From NCBI RefSeq assembly GCF_021740465.1, contig NZ_JAIOZR010000006.1:62001-126000 (forward strand): a stretch of 64,000 bases of DNA. Reading direction: 5' to 3'. The number at the start of each line of letters is the position of its first letter. Within the stretch, counting starts at the first letter, position 1. Of the stretch, positions 15,537 through 24,220 are shown one piece after another. The notes under the pieces are model-generated. The model ran no database searches, was not told the DNA's origin, and was given only the letters and a program-made list of their open reading frames with translations. The position numbers and the translations under genes were made by a program. This DNA is from Chlorobium sp. (GTDB lineage: Bacteria; Bacteroidota; Chlorobiia; Chlorobiales; Chlorobiaceae).

Positions 15537-16715
15537 ATGAGAATGAGTCCGGTTTTTCTTTTGTTTTGCCTGTCTTTTTGCGCTTTTCCCGTTTATGCCG
15601 GCAGTGTCGAGGAGTTCGATGCCAACGGAAACGGCCTGATCGAACAGGGCAGTGAAATAACCGCGCTGCTTAAGAGTACCATAACGGTTCCCTATGCCGG
15701 CCTCGACACGAACCGTGACGGAAAGGTAGACTGCCAGGAGTCGGAGGCGCTCGACCGGAAGCTCGATGAGGAGATATCTTTCAGGCTCGAGGAGTACCGG
15801 GAGCTGATCGGCGATGCCGCAGGCATGCCGATTGCCGATGTCAGGCGCTTCATCGGTGGCCTGCCTGCGTCGTCTCCTCCGGCGGTATCCGACAACGGGC
15901 GCCTGCTGGTTCGCCGCGATTATGAGAATATCGGCGTGATGGACCAGAGCAAGGATCCCGCTACCGTGAAAGGGGCCTGGGTGGCCTATACGAAGGATTA
16001 CGAGAACAGGAACGATATCTGGCAGATACGCGGTTCGGCGATGTACCTGCTGCGGAGCGAAACCGGTTTGGCGCCTTCGGAGGAAAAGGGCGGCGTGACG
16101 GCCTACAGCTTCGTGCCCGGAGTTTCTTTCGACCGGGTTTCAAACAGCAATGCGGGCTGTATGGACGTCAACTCCCTGACATTCCGGCTGGGTTCAGAGT
16201 TGGAATATATGGGCGGAGGATTTTTCGATGCCCAGTACTTGCGCCTGAACCTCGCCTATGCTTCGGATTTCGATCTTGAAAGCGGAGTACTTGCCCTCGA
16301 GGCTCAATGGGAGCCAGTCGATACCGGTATCGGCATGGGTGTCGGCCGATCGCTTCCCGGCGGACTTTTCGATTTTCGCTGGAGGCCGATCCTGCATGCC
16401 GAAGGCGGCAGGGTGATCGAACGGGGCGACAAATACTGGCTTGTCGGGGACGAAGGTTTTTTCAGGGCCGGTCCGAAACTGCACCTCGATTTGTGGCCGC
16501 TGTTTCTTGAGCGCGTAAGAATCGGGTTCGACTGGCAGTACCTGCACGGTTTCAGCGGTTATCCCGGTCATGTGCGGCTGTTCGAGGGCGATGTCAGCTA
16601 CGCCCTGAATGAAAAAGGGAACTATGCTATCGGTTTCGCTTACCGGAAAGGCCGTCTGCCGCTTACCTTTGAACAGGTGGACGAACTGACCCTCGGCTTG
16701 TCGGTGAAGTATTGA
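15537..16715 (+). CDS. Outer-membrane beta-barrel protein with two EF-hand-like loops
   Basis: A 392-residue exported protein. The start ATG at 15537 gives a compact signal peptide (VFLLFCLSFCAFPVYAG). Just after it come two EF-hand-like calcium loops, DANGNGLIEQGSE and DTNRDGKVDCQE. From about residue 110 the sequence alternates in the way of an outer-membrane barrel (LRLNLAYASDFD, RVRIGFDWQYLHGF, GNYAIGFAYRKGRL) and ends LTLGLSVKY with a terminal aromatic residue. The barrel type is not identified. Calcium may control folding or surface interactions (inference). Confidence 0.75.
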   Translation: MRMSPVFLLFCLSFCAFPVYAGSVEEFDANGNGLIEQGSEITALLKSTITVPYAGLDTNRDGKVDCQESEALDRKLDEEISFRLEEYRELIGDAAGMPIADVRRFIGGLPASSPPAVSDNGRLLVRRDYENIGVMDQSKDPATVKGAWVAYTKDYENRNDIWQIRGSAMYLLRSETGLAPSEEKGGVTAYSFVPGVSFDRVSNSNAGCMDVNSLTFRLGSELEYMGGGFFDAQYLRLNLAYASDFDLESGVLALEAQWEPVDTGIGMGVGRSLPGGLFDFRWRPILHAEGGRVIERGDKYWLVGDEGFFRAGPKLHLDLWPLFLERVRIGFDWQYLHGFSGYPGHVRLFEGDVSYALNEKGNYAIGFAYRKGRLPLTFEQVDELTLGLSVKY

Positions 16716-16993
16716 AAGAAAAAGCGGGCAGGCAGAATCAAGGCTGCTTCATGACGCGCTTTTTTGCAGAACGGGAAACCGTTTTAGCCGGAGATATCTT
16801 CTGCATATCCCTTATCTTGCCGAATGAAAACCTATCCATCAAAGCGAGGGCCGAGTGTTTTCGTATGCGAGGGCCCTGCACAGGTCGTTGCGGATTTTCA
16901 GCAGTGCATCGTCATCGTGCTCCGTGCGGGCTGCCGGTTCGAGAAGGAGTGTATGCCGGTTGTAATGGATCGTTTAATCTTGACGGGGCGTGA

Positions 16994-17872
16994 ATGAACG
17001 GGTGTATCATCATCATTCCATGTTATAACGGCGAAAGGCGCCTGGGCCGGGTGTTGCATGAGTGCGGATTGCTTGATGCCGATATTGTTGTGATTGACGA
17101 TGGAAGCACTGATGATTCGCGGCGCATTTGCATGCTGCATGGTGTAAGGGTTCATTCCATCGACAGGAACAGCGGGGTTGGCCATGCATTACAGGCAGGA
17201 TTTCGCATAGCCAGGGAAAACGGCTATCAGACAGTCGTTACGCTCGACGCAGATGGCGCCCATGACCCGAAAGACATTCCCGGCATGATCGAGTGGAAAA
17301 TGAAGAACAATGTCGATATGGTTATCGGGAACAGATGGCATGGTGATGCTTTTTCCGGTATTCCAAGCTGCAAGCTTTCAGCGAACAGGTTTGCTGCGGC
17401 TCTGATGAAAATTGCAGCCGGCATAACACTTCCTGATGTGGCCTGCGGACTCAGAGTGTTCGATGTTTCGATAACCGAACGCTTTGGCGACACCACCGGT
17501 TTCGGCTTCCTGTATGAGATGATATTTTGTGTTTTGCAGCAAGGATCGATCGGCAGTTGCCCTGTCAATGTCCGATATGACGCATCGGATTTGTGGTTTA
17601 CAAAAAAAGGGGAATTGCTTGATTTGATCGGCATCTGTGAAAAGTGGTGCCCGGATGTTGCCGTTTTGACGAAATTACGGCAGATAGGGGCCATGGTAAA
17701 GGGTCTTGAGCGTTTTGCCGTTTGCTTTTCGCATGATTCCCGGGTCAAGGAAATGTATGTTGTCCATCCCCTTGTCGCAAATGACGGGTTCGTTTTTCAG
17801 GAGCAGCACGCTTCGTTTTATGACGGCTTTGACCATGTGCTCTGTTTTGAACATGGGAGCTGCGCCTCATGA
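16994..17872 (+). CDS. Family 2 glycosyltransferase, soluble, DPM1/polyprenyl-phosphate type
   Basis: A 292-residue GT-A enzyme expected to move a sugar from a nucleotide donor to a (poly)prenyl phosphate or similar acceptor. Motifs: IIIIPCYNGERRLGRVL at the N-terminus, VVIDDGSTDDS, TLDADGAHDPKDIPGM (DxD) and VACGLRVFD. The last 90 residues carry no membrane helices, unlike GtrA-linked relatives, and are not recognised. The stop overlaps the start of a cis-prenyltransferase gene by 4 bases, so a shared prenyl-linked pathway is likely. GC is somewhat lower than in the flanking genes. The 278-base gap before it holds no convincing gene. Confidence 0.87.
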   Translation: MNGCIIIIPCYNGERRLGRVLHECGLLDADIVVIDDGSTDDSRRICMLHGVRVHSIDRNSGVGHALQAGFRIARENGYQTVVTLDADGAHDPKDIPGMIEWKMKNNVDMVIGNRWHGDAFSGIPSCKLSANRFAAALMKIAAGITLPDVACGLRVFDVSITERFGDTTGFGFLYEMIFCVLQQGSIGSCPVNVRYDASDLWFTKKGELLDLIGICEKWCPDVAVLTKLRQIGAMVKGLERFAVCFSHDSRVKEMYVVHPLVANDGFVFQEQHASFYDGFDHVLCFEHGSCAS

Positions 17873-18558
17873 ACCCATATGACCGGAACTCTTTCCATCC
17901 CGGTATGTCGGGGCCTTTCCATGCAGGCATCATTCCTGACGGAACACGTCGCTGGGCGCTGACAAACAACGTTTCCCCGGCCGGAGCTTATATGCTTGCG
18001 GGGACTGTCATGAAGGAAGTCATTATCTGTTTTCTTGAAGAGGGCGTTCATGAAATCAGCATTTATTTGTCCAGCGAGCAGAATTTCAAAAGAACCGGCG
18101 ATGAGGTCGATGCGTTTTGCCGGGCAGGGGCGTCCTTTTCAGAAACGTTACTGGCCGGTATCGCTGAATCTTTTGGTCTGAAAGTCGTGCCGGTCGGAAA
18201 TATGGGCATCATTCCCGGTTATTTGCGGGATGCTCTGGAACGCGTAAAACAGATGACGGCAGGGAACTCGGGGGGGCGGATCAATCTTTGTGTCGCTTAT
18301 AATCCGGTAGAAGAGGTTTTTGATGCGGCGAGGCATGCCGGAACGTGTAGCGATGTATTGAAGGGTTTGTGGGTAAAAACACCCCTTGACCTTGTTGTCA
18401 GAACTGGCGGAGCGAATCTGTTGAGCAATTTTCTGCCGATGCAGAGTGGTTTTGCCCGTTTGTACTTTCTGGAAAAGATGTTTAATGATGTGGAAGTCGA
18501 CGAGATTCGTCAAATCGTGGCATCGTTCAGGGAGATCAAAAGAAATTACGGGGAGTGA
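17869..18558 (+). CDS. Divergent cis-prenyltransferase (UppS-family paralogue)
   Basis: A 229-residue protein of the undecaprenyl diphosphate synthase family. Seen: HAGIIPDGTRRWA, with Asp24 at the catalytic position; ISIYLSSEQNFKR in place of the usual YAFSSENWKRP; and DLVVRTGGANLLSNFLPMQS, where UppS has RTGGExRxSNF. The Glu and Arg of that motif, which help bind isopentenyl diphosphate and Mg, are Ala and Leu here. The length is close to UppS. It is coupled (ATGA) to the glycosyltransferase. It may make a different prenyl product or act as a prenyl-diphosphate-using transferase; a housekeeping uppS presumably exists elsewhere. Confidence 0.85.
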   Translation: MNPYDRNSFHPGMSGPFHAGIIPDGTRRWALTNNVSPAGAYMLAGTVMKEVIICFLEEGVHEISIYLSSEQNFKRTGDEVDAFCRAGASFSETLLAGIAESFGLKVVPVGNMGIIPGYLRDALERVKQMTAGNSGGRINLCVAYNPVEEVFDAARHAGTCSDVLKGLWVKTPLDLVVRTGGANLLSNFLPMQSGFARLYFLEKMFNDVEVDEIRQIVASFREIKRNYGE

Positions 18559-18627
18559 AAGGGGTTCCGGTCGTATACGATTTGCCTGCCATGAAGAGTC
18601 GTCATTCAGGAGCGCAGCGGCCGGGTA

Positions 18628-19221
18628 TCAGAGGTAGACGGCGTAGTAGTAGGCGTTTTTCTTGATCTCGCTGATGACGAAGCGGTAGCTGGTTTTGTTT
18701 TTCCACCAAAGGAGCGTGTTCCACCAGTCGGGCTCGGTCGGGACGAGGATGATTTTTTTCGATGAACCTTCGAACACCCTGCTCCATGTCTGGTGAATCC
18801 TGAGCATGTGTGGCGGATCGCTTACGACGATGGCGCTCTTCCATCCGTTTTTATGCAGGGTTTCCGATGCGTTTACGGCCTCCTCCCATGTGGTTTCGGA
18901 TTCCGTATCGACCTTGATGGCTTTTTTGGGAACACCGAGCGCTCTCATGCGGCGTTCCCTCCAGTTGGGGTGTCCGGGCCGGTAAAAGCGGGCGTCGATG
19001 CCGGTCAGGAGCACTTTGGGGGCAAATCCCTCCTTGTAGAGCTCAGCCCCTTTTTCCACCCTCAGACCGCTGTCGCCGCCAAGTACCACAATGACGTCGG
19101 CCTTTTCGGGTTCCTGCGCAGGGAAGGACACCACAAAGCCGAGGCAAAGGAATACTACTCCTGCAAGGGATGCAAGAGAGAGCAGGACGAACGTGATGAA
19201 ATGGAAAAAGGCTTTTATCAT
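18628..19221 (-). CDS. YdcF/SanA-like DUF218 protein
   Basis: A 197-residue protein with an N-terminal membrane anchor (residues 8-33, VLLSLASLAGVVFLCLGFVV) and a DUF218 domain: ADVIVVLGGDSGLRVEKGAELY, KVLLTG, DTESETTWEEAVNA and SAIVVSDPPHMLR. Members are linked to envelope barrier function or cofactor binding, but the reaction is not established. It is transcribed toward the cis-prenyltransferase gene. The C-terminus (KKNAYYYAVYL) is aromatic and normal for the group. Confidence 0.87.
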   Translation of the reverse strand: MIKAFFHFITFVLLSLASLAGVVFLCLGFVVSFPAQEPEKADVIVVLGGDSGLRVEKGAELYKEGFAPKVLLTGIDARFYRPGHPNWRERRMRALGVPKKAIKVDTESETTWEEAVNASETLHKNGWKSAIVVSDPPHMLRIHQTWSRVFEGSSKKIILVPTEPDWWNTLLWWKNKTSYRFVISEIKKNAYYYAVYL

Positions 19222-19651
19222 GCGTGCTTCGGGAAATCGCTCATGCGCCGATTCATTGTGGGCTATCCTGGTTCAGAGACGGTAACTACCGGTATCCGGC
19301 ACTGAAAGCTTGTTGATGATGGCATTTTTTACGATATCATGCAAAAAAAATCGGTAACGGAAATACATGAATTCCTTTTTTTCTGGCGGGAAGCGCTACC
19401 TGATTTCGGCATCTTTTTTCTTTTTTCAGGCAAATGTTACCTTGGAATGCCGGGGAGTGTTTCGGGACAGCTCTTTTTGTTTATTCCATGATCCGACTGC
19501 CCCGTTTTCCGGTGCCAGGAAATCCTCATGGACAGTAATCCAGACTCCGGGTTCTCCGGCTCCGTTCCCGCTTTTCCACGTGCGTTCGAACCGCTCATGA
19601 CAATAAATGGAGATGCTCTTTAATCGTGTCGTGGCTCCCAGTTGTAAATTT
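19222..19651. other. Non-coding gap between divergent ydcF-like and namZ-like genes
   Basis: 430 bases without a credible gene. The first 240 bases are unremarkable apart from T-rich patches (19320-19350, 19375-19430) that may hold promoters for the two divergent genes. The second part, from 19464, is a decayed copy of the inverted-repeat element, annotated separately. Confidence 0.6.
19464..19619. repeat. Decayed copy of the inverted-repeat element (copy D)
   Basis: Matches the element at 7372-7675 in order: GGGACAGCTCTTTTTGTTTATTCC for the left end, AATCCTCATGGACAG and CTCCGGCTCCGTTCCCGC in the middle, and CTCATGACAATAAATGGAGATGCTC for the right end (compare CTCACGACAATAAATAGAGGTGCCC). Several substitutions and small indels mark it as older than copy A. 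It ends 33 bases before the chosen start of the NamZ-like gene. Confidence 0.65.
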
Positions 19652-20875
19652 ATGAAAAGATACAGGATTTTTTCATTGCTGTTGCTCTTCTGCATTGTTG
19701 CAGCCCGCCCGCTTCAGGGGGCGGCGTTCAGAATGGGGATCGATGCACTTGAGGATTCGGGATGCCGTGAACTGCAGGGGAAAAAGGTTGCGCTCATTAC
19801 CAATGCCTCAGGCCTCACTTCGACAGGCGCCAGCAATTACGCGATGCTTCTCCGGAACGCCTTAGACCTGAAGTTCGTCATGGCACCCGAGCATGGGTTT
19901 GCCGTGAATGTCGAGGCTGGAAAAAAAGCCGCGGGGACGCTGATCGGAGACAGCCTCAGGGTCTACTCCCTGTACGGATCATCGAAAAAACCCGATGCTG
20001 TTCTCCTGAAAACCGTCGATATCGTGCTTTTCGATCTTCAGGATGTCGGCGCCCGCTGCTACACCTATATTTCTACCATGAAGCTTGCCATGGAGGCCTG
20101 CATGGAGGCCGGAACGGCCTTTATGGTGCTCGACCGCCCCAACCCGCTCTCTCCGCTTGCGCCGGAAGGGTTCATGCTCGAGAAAGGGTATGAATCATTT
20201 GTAGGGGCTGTCGAGGTGCCGTTTCTGCATGCCATGACCGTTGGCGAAATCGCCATGCTGCTGAAAAAGAGCCGTTTTCCGAAGCTGGATCTTCAGGTGG
20301 TGAAGATGGAGGGATACCGGAGGGAGCTGTTCGGCGACGAACTTCCGGGGTTCGCTTTTGTGAGTCCCTCTCCCAATATCAGGAACGTCGAGACGGCGAT
20401 TGTCTATCCTGCAACGGTTATGCTCGAAGCCACGGTGGTGAGCGAAGGCCGGGGAACCGACGCACCTTTCCTGCAGTTCGGCGCTCCGTTCATCGATTCG
20501 GCCGGACTTCTGGAGGAGCTTCAGGCCTTCCGCTTGCCGGGTGTTGAGTTTTTTCCCGTCCGGTTTATTCCGAAGTCCGGAAAATTCAGGAATGAAGAGT
20601 GTTCCGGTTTGAGGCTGAGGGTTTCGGACAGGAAGCGGTTCTCCCCGTTTTCCACCTCTGCGGCACTGCTTCTCTCTCTGCAAAAGCTCTATCCGTCGAG
20701 TCTGGGACTGATGAAGGATGGCGGTGTTTTTTTTGACCGCCTTGCCGGAACACCGCGCTACCGGGAGATGATTCTTGAACAACTGCCTATCGAGGTTATT
20801 CTGGAGGCAAGCCGCAAGGATGTGCGGGAGTTCGGGCGAATGCATCCTGCACGTTTTATCTATCCTGAACCGTAG
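19652..20875 (+). CDS. namZ: DUF1343 exported protein, NamZ-type exo-beta-N-acetylmuramidase
   Basis: Members of DUF1343 include NamZ, which removes N-acetylmuramic acid from the non-reducing ends of peptidoglycan fragments. The 407-residue protein starts at 19652; the longer frame reaches back into the repeat. A signal peptide is present (IFSLLLLFCIVAARPLQGA). Family blocks: KVALITNASGLTSTG, MAPEHGF, VLFDLQDVGARCYTYISTM, LDRPNPLSP, and SPSPNIRNVETAIVYPATVMLEAT with EGRGTD. Location would be periplasmic. The function is consistent with the wall lytic enzyme MltD at 31.6 kb, though they are not linked. Confidence 0.88.
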   Translation: MKRYRIFSLLLLFCIVAARPLQGAAFRMGIDALEDSGCRELQGKKVALITNASGLTSTGASNYAMLLRNALDLKFVMAPEHGFAVNVEAGKKAAGTLIGDSLRVYSLYGSSKKPDAVLLKTVDIVLFDLQDVGARCYTYISTMKLAMEACMEAGTAFMVLDRPNPLSPLAPEGFMLEKGYESFVGAVEVPFLHAMTVGEIAMLLKKSRFPKLDLQVVKMEGYRRELFGDELPGFAFVSPSPNIRNVETAIVYPATVMLEATVVSEGRGTDAPFLQFGAPFIDSAGLLEELQAFRLPGVEFFPVRFIPKSGKFRNEECSGLRLRVSDRKRFSPFSTSAALLLSLQKLYPSSLGLMKDGGVFFDRLAGTPRYREMILEQLPIEVILEASRKDVREFGRMHPARFIYPEP

Positions 20876-20894
20876 TGTTTTTCGCTTTTCGTGT

Positions 20895-22013
20895 TCAGCG
20901 CGGTACGCGGTATTCCCCCATGACACCCTGTTTTGAAAGCAGAATCTGCCAGAGCTCGATGGTGCGCGCCCTGAAAGCTCCCGAAAAGCTGAGCAGGTAG
21001 TATCGCCACATGCGGTGAAACGTTTCACTGTAGCGGGATTGCAGCTGCTGCCAGTGTTTTTCGACGTTTTCATGCCAGGCCTGGAGCGTCAGCGAGTAGT
21101 CGTAGCTGAAAACGTGCCAGTCTTCGAGCTTGAAGAGTCCTTCATAGTTTTCGGTGATCTGGCTTGCACTCGGAAGCATGGAGTTCGGAAAGATGTATTT
21201 GCAGCTCCAGGGATCGCCATTGGTGGTGGGCGTGTTTCCTCCTATGGAGTGCAGCAGGGTCAGCCCGTCAGGTTTGAGACAACGGCTGACCAGTTCGAAA
21301 TAGGTACGATAGTTTTTGTACCCGACATGCTCGAACATGCCTATCGAGTATATTCTGTCGAACATTCCCTGCAGTTTGCGGTAGTCGCACAGCTCGATAG
21401 CGACAGGCAGTCCTGCGCATCGTTCTCTGGCCAATGCGGCCTGTTCGGACGATACCGTTATCGCCGTTACGGAAACGTTATAGTGTTCAGCTGCGAATCC
21501 GGCCGCTCCCCCCCAGCCGCATCCGATGTCGAGAACCTTCATGCCTTCCCTGAGACCGAGTTTGTCGAAGACCAGGCGGAGTTTTTTTTGCTGCGCCTCA
21601 TCAAGGGTATTTGCGTCTTTCCAGTAGCCGCAGCTGTAGATCATCTGTTTGTCGAGCATGCATTTAAACAGGTCGTTTCCTGTATTGTAATGATGTTCTC
21701 CGACCGTAAAGGCTCTTGAAGGTTGCTGGAGATTGCAGGTTTTGCCGATCAATCTGCCGATCAACCATTCGGGGGTAACGACTTTTCTGTCGCATTTAGC
21801 CGAGAGAAGGCGGAAAAAGAACTCCTCGAGGTCATCGCACTCCCACCATCCTTCCATGTATGACTCGCCAAGGCCCAGACTTCCCTGCGTGATTACCCTA
21901 CGGAAAAAACGGATGTCATGGACATGAATGTCCCATGGCCTGTTGCCGTCGATACGGATGTCTGCGTTATTGAAAATGAGTTCAAGCTGCTTTTTAAAAA
22001 AGCTGTCAAGCAT
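20895..22013 (-). CDS. cfa: Cyclopropane-fatty-acid-phospholipid synthase (copy 1)
   Basis: A SAM-dependent enzyme that methylenates double bonds of membrane lipids. Start at 22013 (MLDSFFKKQLE) is chosen because it aligns with MAESFFRRKLQ of the neighbouring copy; both proteins are then 372 residues. Motifs: GLGESYMEGWWECDDLEEFF, HYNTGNDLFKCMLDKQMIYSCGYW, the SAM loop VLDIGCGWGGAAGFAAEH, SIGMFEHVGYKNYRTYF and IFPNSMLPSASQI. It lies downstream of copy 2 on the same strand with a gap of about 120 bases. Confidence 0.94.
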   Translation of the reverse strand: MLDSFFKKQLELIFNNADIRIDGNRPWDIHVHDIRFFRRVITQGSLGLGESYMEGWWECDDLEEFFFRLLSAKCDRKVVTPEWLIGRLIGKTCNLQQPSRAFTVGEHHYNTGNDLFKCMLDKQMIYSCGYWKDANTLDEAQQKKLRLVFDKLGLREGMKVLDIGCGWGGAAGFAAEHYNVSVTAITVSSEQAALARERCAGLPVAIELCDYRKLQGMFDRIYSIGMFEHVGYKNYRTYFELVSRCLKPDGLTLLHSIGGNTPTTNGDPWSCKYIFPNSMLPSASQITENYEGLFKLEDWHVFSYDYSLTLQAWHENVEKHWQQLQSRYSETFHRMWRYYLLSFSGAFRARTIELWQILLSKQGVMGEYRVPR

Positions 22014-22132
22014 TGCTGTGCGATGCTGTGTCTGAATGGAGTTCAATGGATATTCCATGGCTGACGGATTGTTATCGATTGTCCTTTTACAGAAACAACA
22101 GGAGTGGTTCCGCCCCGTGCAACAATTCGGGT

Positions 22133-23251
22133 CTATCGGGGGACTTCAAACGGCCCTTCAATGCCGCTATGGGAGTATAAAGTCTGCCAGAGCTGCACGT
22201 GACGGGCTCTGAAGGAGCCGGCGGCACTGAGCAGATAGTATCGCCACATTCTGAAAAACCGTTCATCGTATGCGTTGCCGAGAGCCTGGCGGTGCTGTTC
22301 GATATTGTCGTTCCAGGCTTTCAGGGTAATCGAGTAGTCGTGTCCGAATGCGTGCCAGTCTTCGAGCACCAGAAGCCCTTCCGAGGCCCTGGTGATATGG
22401 TTGGCCGACGGAAGCATGGAGTTCGGAAAAATATACCGGCTTGTCCATTTGTCGGTATTGGTGCCGGTACGGTTGCTGCCGATGGTGTGCAGCAGAAAGA
22501 GGCCGTCAGGCGCCAGCGCCCGGCGGACGGTCTGAAAGAAAGTCCGGTAGTTTTTATGGCCCACATGCTCGAACATGCCTATGGAGTAGATTCGGTCGTA
22601 GGTTCCCGAGAGAGCCCGATAGTCCATGAGCCTGATGTCGACCGGCAGGCCACGGCAATGCTCTCTGGCGAGTTTTTCCTGTTCACTCGATATGGTGATG
22701 CCGGTTACCCTGACTCCGTACTCTTCGGCGGCGAACCTGGCGGCTCCTCCCCATCCGCAGCCGATATCGAGCAGGTGCATGCCCGGTTCCGGCCTGAGTT
22801 TGCCGAATACCAGACGAAGCTTCCGTTCCTGCGCCTCGTCGAGGTCGCGGACGTTTTTCCAGTAACCGCAGCTGTAGATCATGCGTTTGTCGAGCATGAC
22901 CCGGTAAAGGTCGTTGCCGATATTGTAATGGGTTTGGCCGACGGTGAACGATCTTGCAGGGTTTTGAAGGTTTACCGCCTTGCCGAGAATCGAGCCGATG
23001 AAACGGGGCATTGCGGATACCTGTCTGTCGAGACCGTTGCGAAGCACACGGTAGAAAAATTCGTCGAGGGCGGGGCAGTCCCACCATCCGTCCATGTAGG
23101 ACTCTCCTGTTCCGAGATGGGCTTCGGTAAGCACTCTTTTATAGAAGCGCTCGTCATGGACCTGGATGTCCCAGGGGTTCGGGCCGTCTACAAGAATACC
23201 CGCGCTTTCCAGAAGGCTTTGGAGCTTGCGCCTGAAAAAAGATTCCGCCAT
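22133..23251 (-). CDS. cfa: Cyclopropane-fatty-acid-phospholipid synthase (copy 2)
   Basis: Tandem paralogue of the downstream gene, colinear over its full 372 residues. Motifs: GTGESYMDGWWDCPALDEFF, HYNIGNDLYRVMLDKRMIYS, LLDIGCGWGGAARFAAEEYG, SIGMFEHVGHKNYRTFF and IFPNSMLPSANHI. The catalytic context is intact in both, so both are probably active, perhaps with different lipid, chain-position or growth-phase roles, or one may methylate another substrate. The start at 23251 rather than 23287 is inferred from the alignment of the two copies. Confidence 0.93.
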   Translation of the reverse strand: MAESFFRRKLQSLLESAGILVDGPNPWDIQVHDERFYKRVLTEAHLGTGESYMDGWWDCPALDEFFYRVLRNGLDRQVSAMPRFIGSILGKAVNLQNPARSFTVGQTHYNIGNDLYRVMLDKRMIYSCGYWKNVRDLDEAQERKLRLVFGKLRPEPGMHLLDIGCGWGGAARFAAEEYGVRVTGITISSEQEKLAREHCRGLPVDIRLMDYRALSGTYDRIYSIGMFEHVGHKNYRTFFQTVRRALAPDGLFLLHTIGSNRTGTNTDKWTSRYIFPNSMLPSANHITRASEGLLVLEDWHAFGHDYSITLKAWNDNIEQHRQALGNAYDERFFRMWRYYLLSAAGSFRARHVQLWQTLYSHSGIEGPFEVPR

Positions 23252-23468
23252 GAGTGCAATGAGTACGCTTGTACGAATATTGGACAATGTGACGGTACTG
23301 AACGGGAATATGTCAGCTTTAACGGTTAAAGTCCGTGAAAAAGTTCATTTACCAATGGAGTGGGTGCTTTTCAGCGGAAGGGGGATAAAGGGATGCGGGA
23401 TACGTTTTGTGTGCGGATGCTGCCGAAAGTACTTTTTCTGATCGGGCAGGGGGGATTCCGGTGATCGG

Positions 23469-24083
23469 TCAGCCGGCGCTTTTTTTTCCTGTTTTGGGTT
23501 TTCCTGTGGATTCGTTTTTTTTCGGACGCCCCCGTTTTTTCTGGGAACAGCAGCTTTCCTGATCGGGATCGCGTTCGGCGACATCAGCTCCGTCATGCAC
23601 CTCTTCGGCAAGATCCTCCTCGATGGAGTCCTCCGGGAGGATCACCTCATCGAGCAAAACTATTTCGTCACAGATGTCGTCGATAACCTCATCGACGTGG
23701 ACATGCGCCTTGCCTCTGCTGCCCCGCTTGTTTTTCATGGCGGGTTCGATCAGGGTCATGACCTCGTTGATGGAGGAGAAAATGTAGAGCTGCTTGTCGA
23801 GATTGGTGAGTTTGAGAAGGTCCTTGATCTGCTGACAGAGCGAGACGAAGATCGCAAGCCCCTGACTCTGGTTCGAAAGCTGGTGCGCAATGAGCATGGA
23901 GCTTATGCCGCTCGAGTCGATGGCTTTGACCTGGGAGAGATCGATGATGAGGTTGCGGCTGTTTTCGTGCTGCAGGAGTTCTTCAATGGTTTGACGGAAA
24001 CAGCTGGAGTGCCGGAAATCGAACACTTCTTCCTCGATCTTCAGAATGGTCAACTCCTTGCGGGATGATACCGAGTTTTTCAT
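23469..24083 (-). CDS. STAS-domain anti-sigma antagonist-like protein with basic AT-hook-like tail
   Basis: A 204-residue protein. Residues 1-117 are a STAS domain: NLIIDLSQVKAIDSSGISSMLIAH holds the DSSG site where a Ser is phosphorylated in SpoIIAA-type antagonists. An acidic stretch follows (about 125-180, DEVIDDICDEIVLLDEVILPEDSIEEDL), then a Lys-rich tail with KKRGRPKKNES, containing the RGRP core of an AT hook. This tail is unusual for STAS proteins and suggests nucleic-acid contact. The start at 24083 is taken where the STAS fold begins. An RsbW-like ATPase at 42069 could be its partner (inference). Confidence 0.82.
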   Translation of the reverse strand: MKNSVSSRKELTILKIEEEVFDFRHSSCFRQTIEELLQHENSRNLIIDLSQVKAIDSSGISSMLIAHQLSNQSQGLAIFVSLCQQIKDLLKLTNLDKQLYIFSSINEVMTLIEPAMKNKRGSRGKAHVHVDEVIDDICDEIVLLDEVILPEDSIEEDLAEEVHDGADVAERDPDQESCCSQKKRGRPKKNESTGKPKTGKKSAG

Positions 24084-24220
24084 GGCAGTACTTCTGGTTA
24101 GGTCTTGAAGAGAGCGGTTCTCTCTGCAGCCTTTGTCGATCACGGGGCAGTTTTCTGCCTCCTCCGGTCAGGTTCAGCCGGGAACGGAGCGTTGCAGCTG
24201 AACGAAAGTGGTGCGGTGGT

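Noticed and set aside
16712-16993. 93-codon frame between the outer-membrane protein and the glycosyltransferase
   Set aside because: TTG start, no family pattern, unusual composition; it merely fills the gap up to the next ATG.
19607-19651. Earlier start for the NamZ-like gene
   Set aside because: It would begin inside the decayed repeat and place 15 extra residues before a normal signal peptide.
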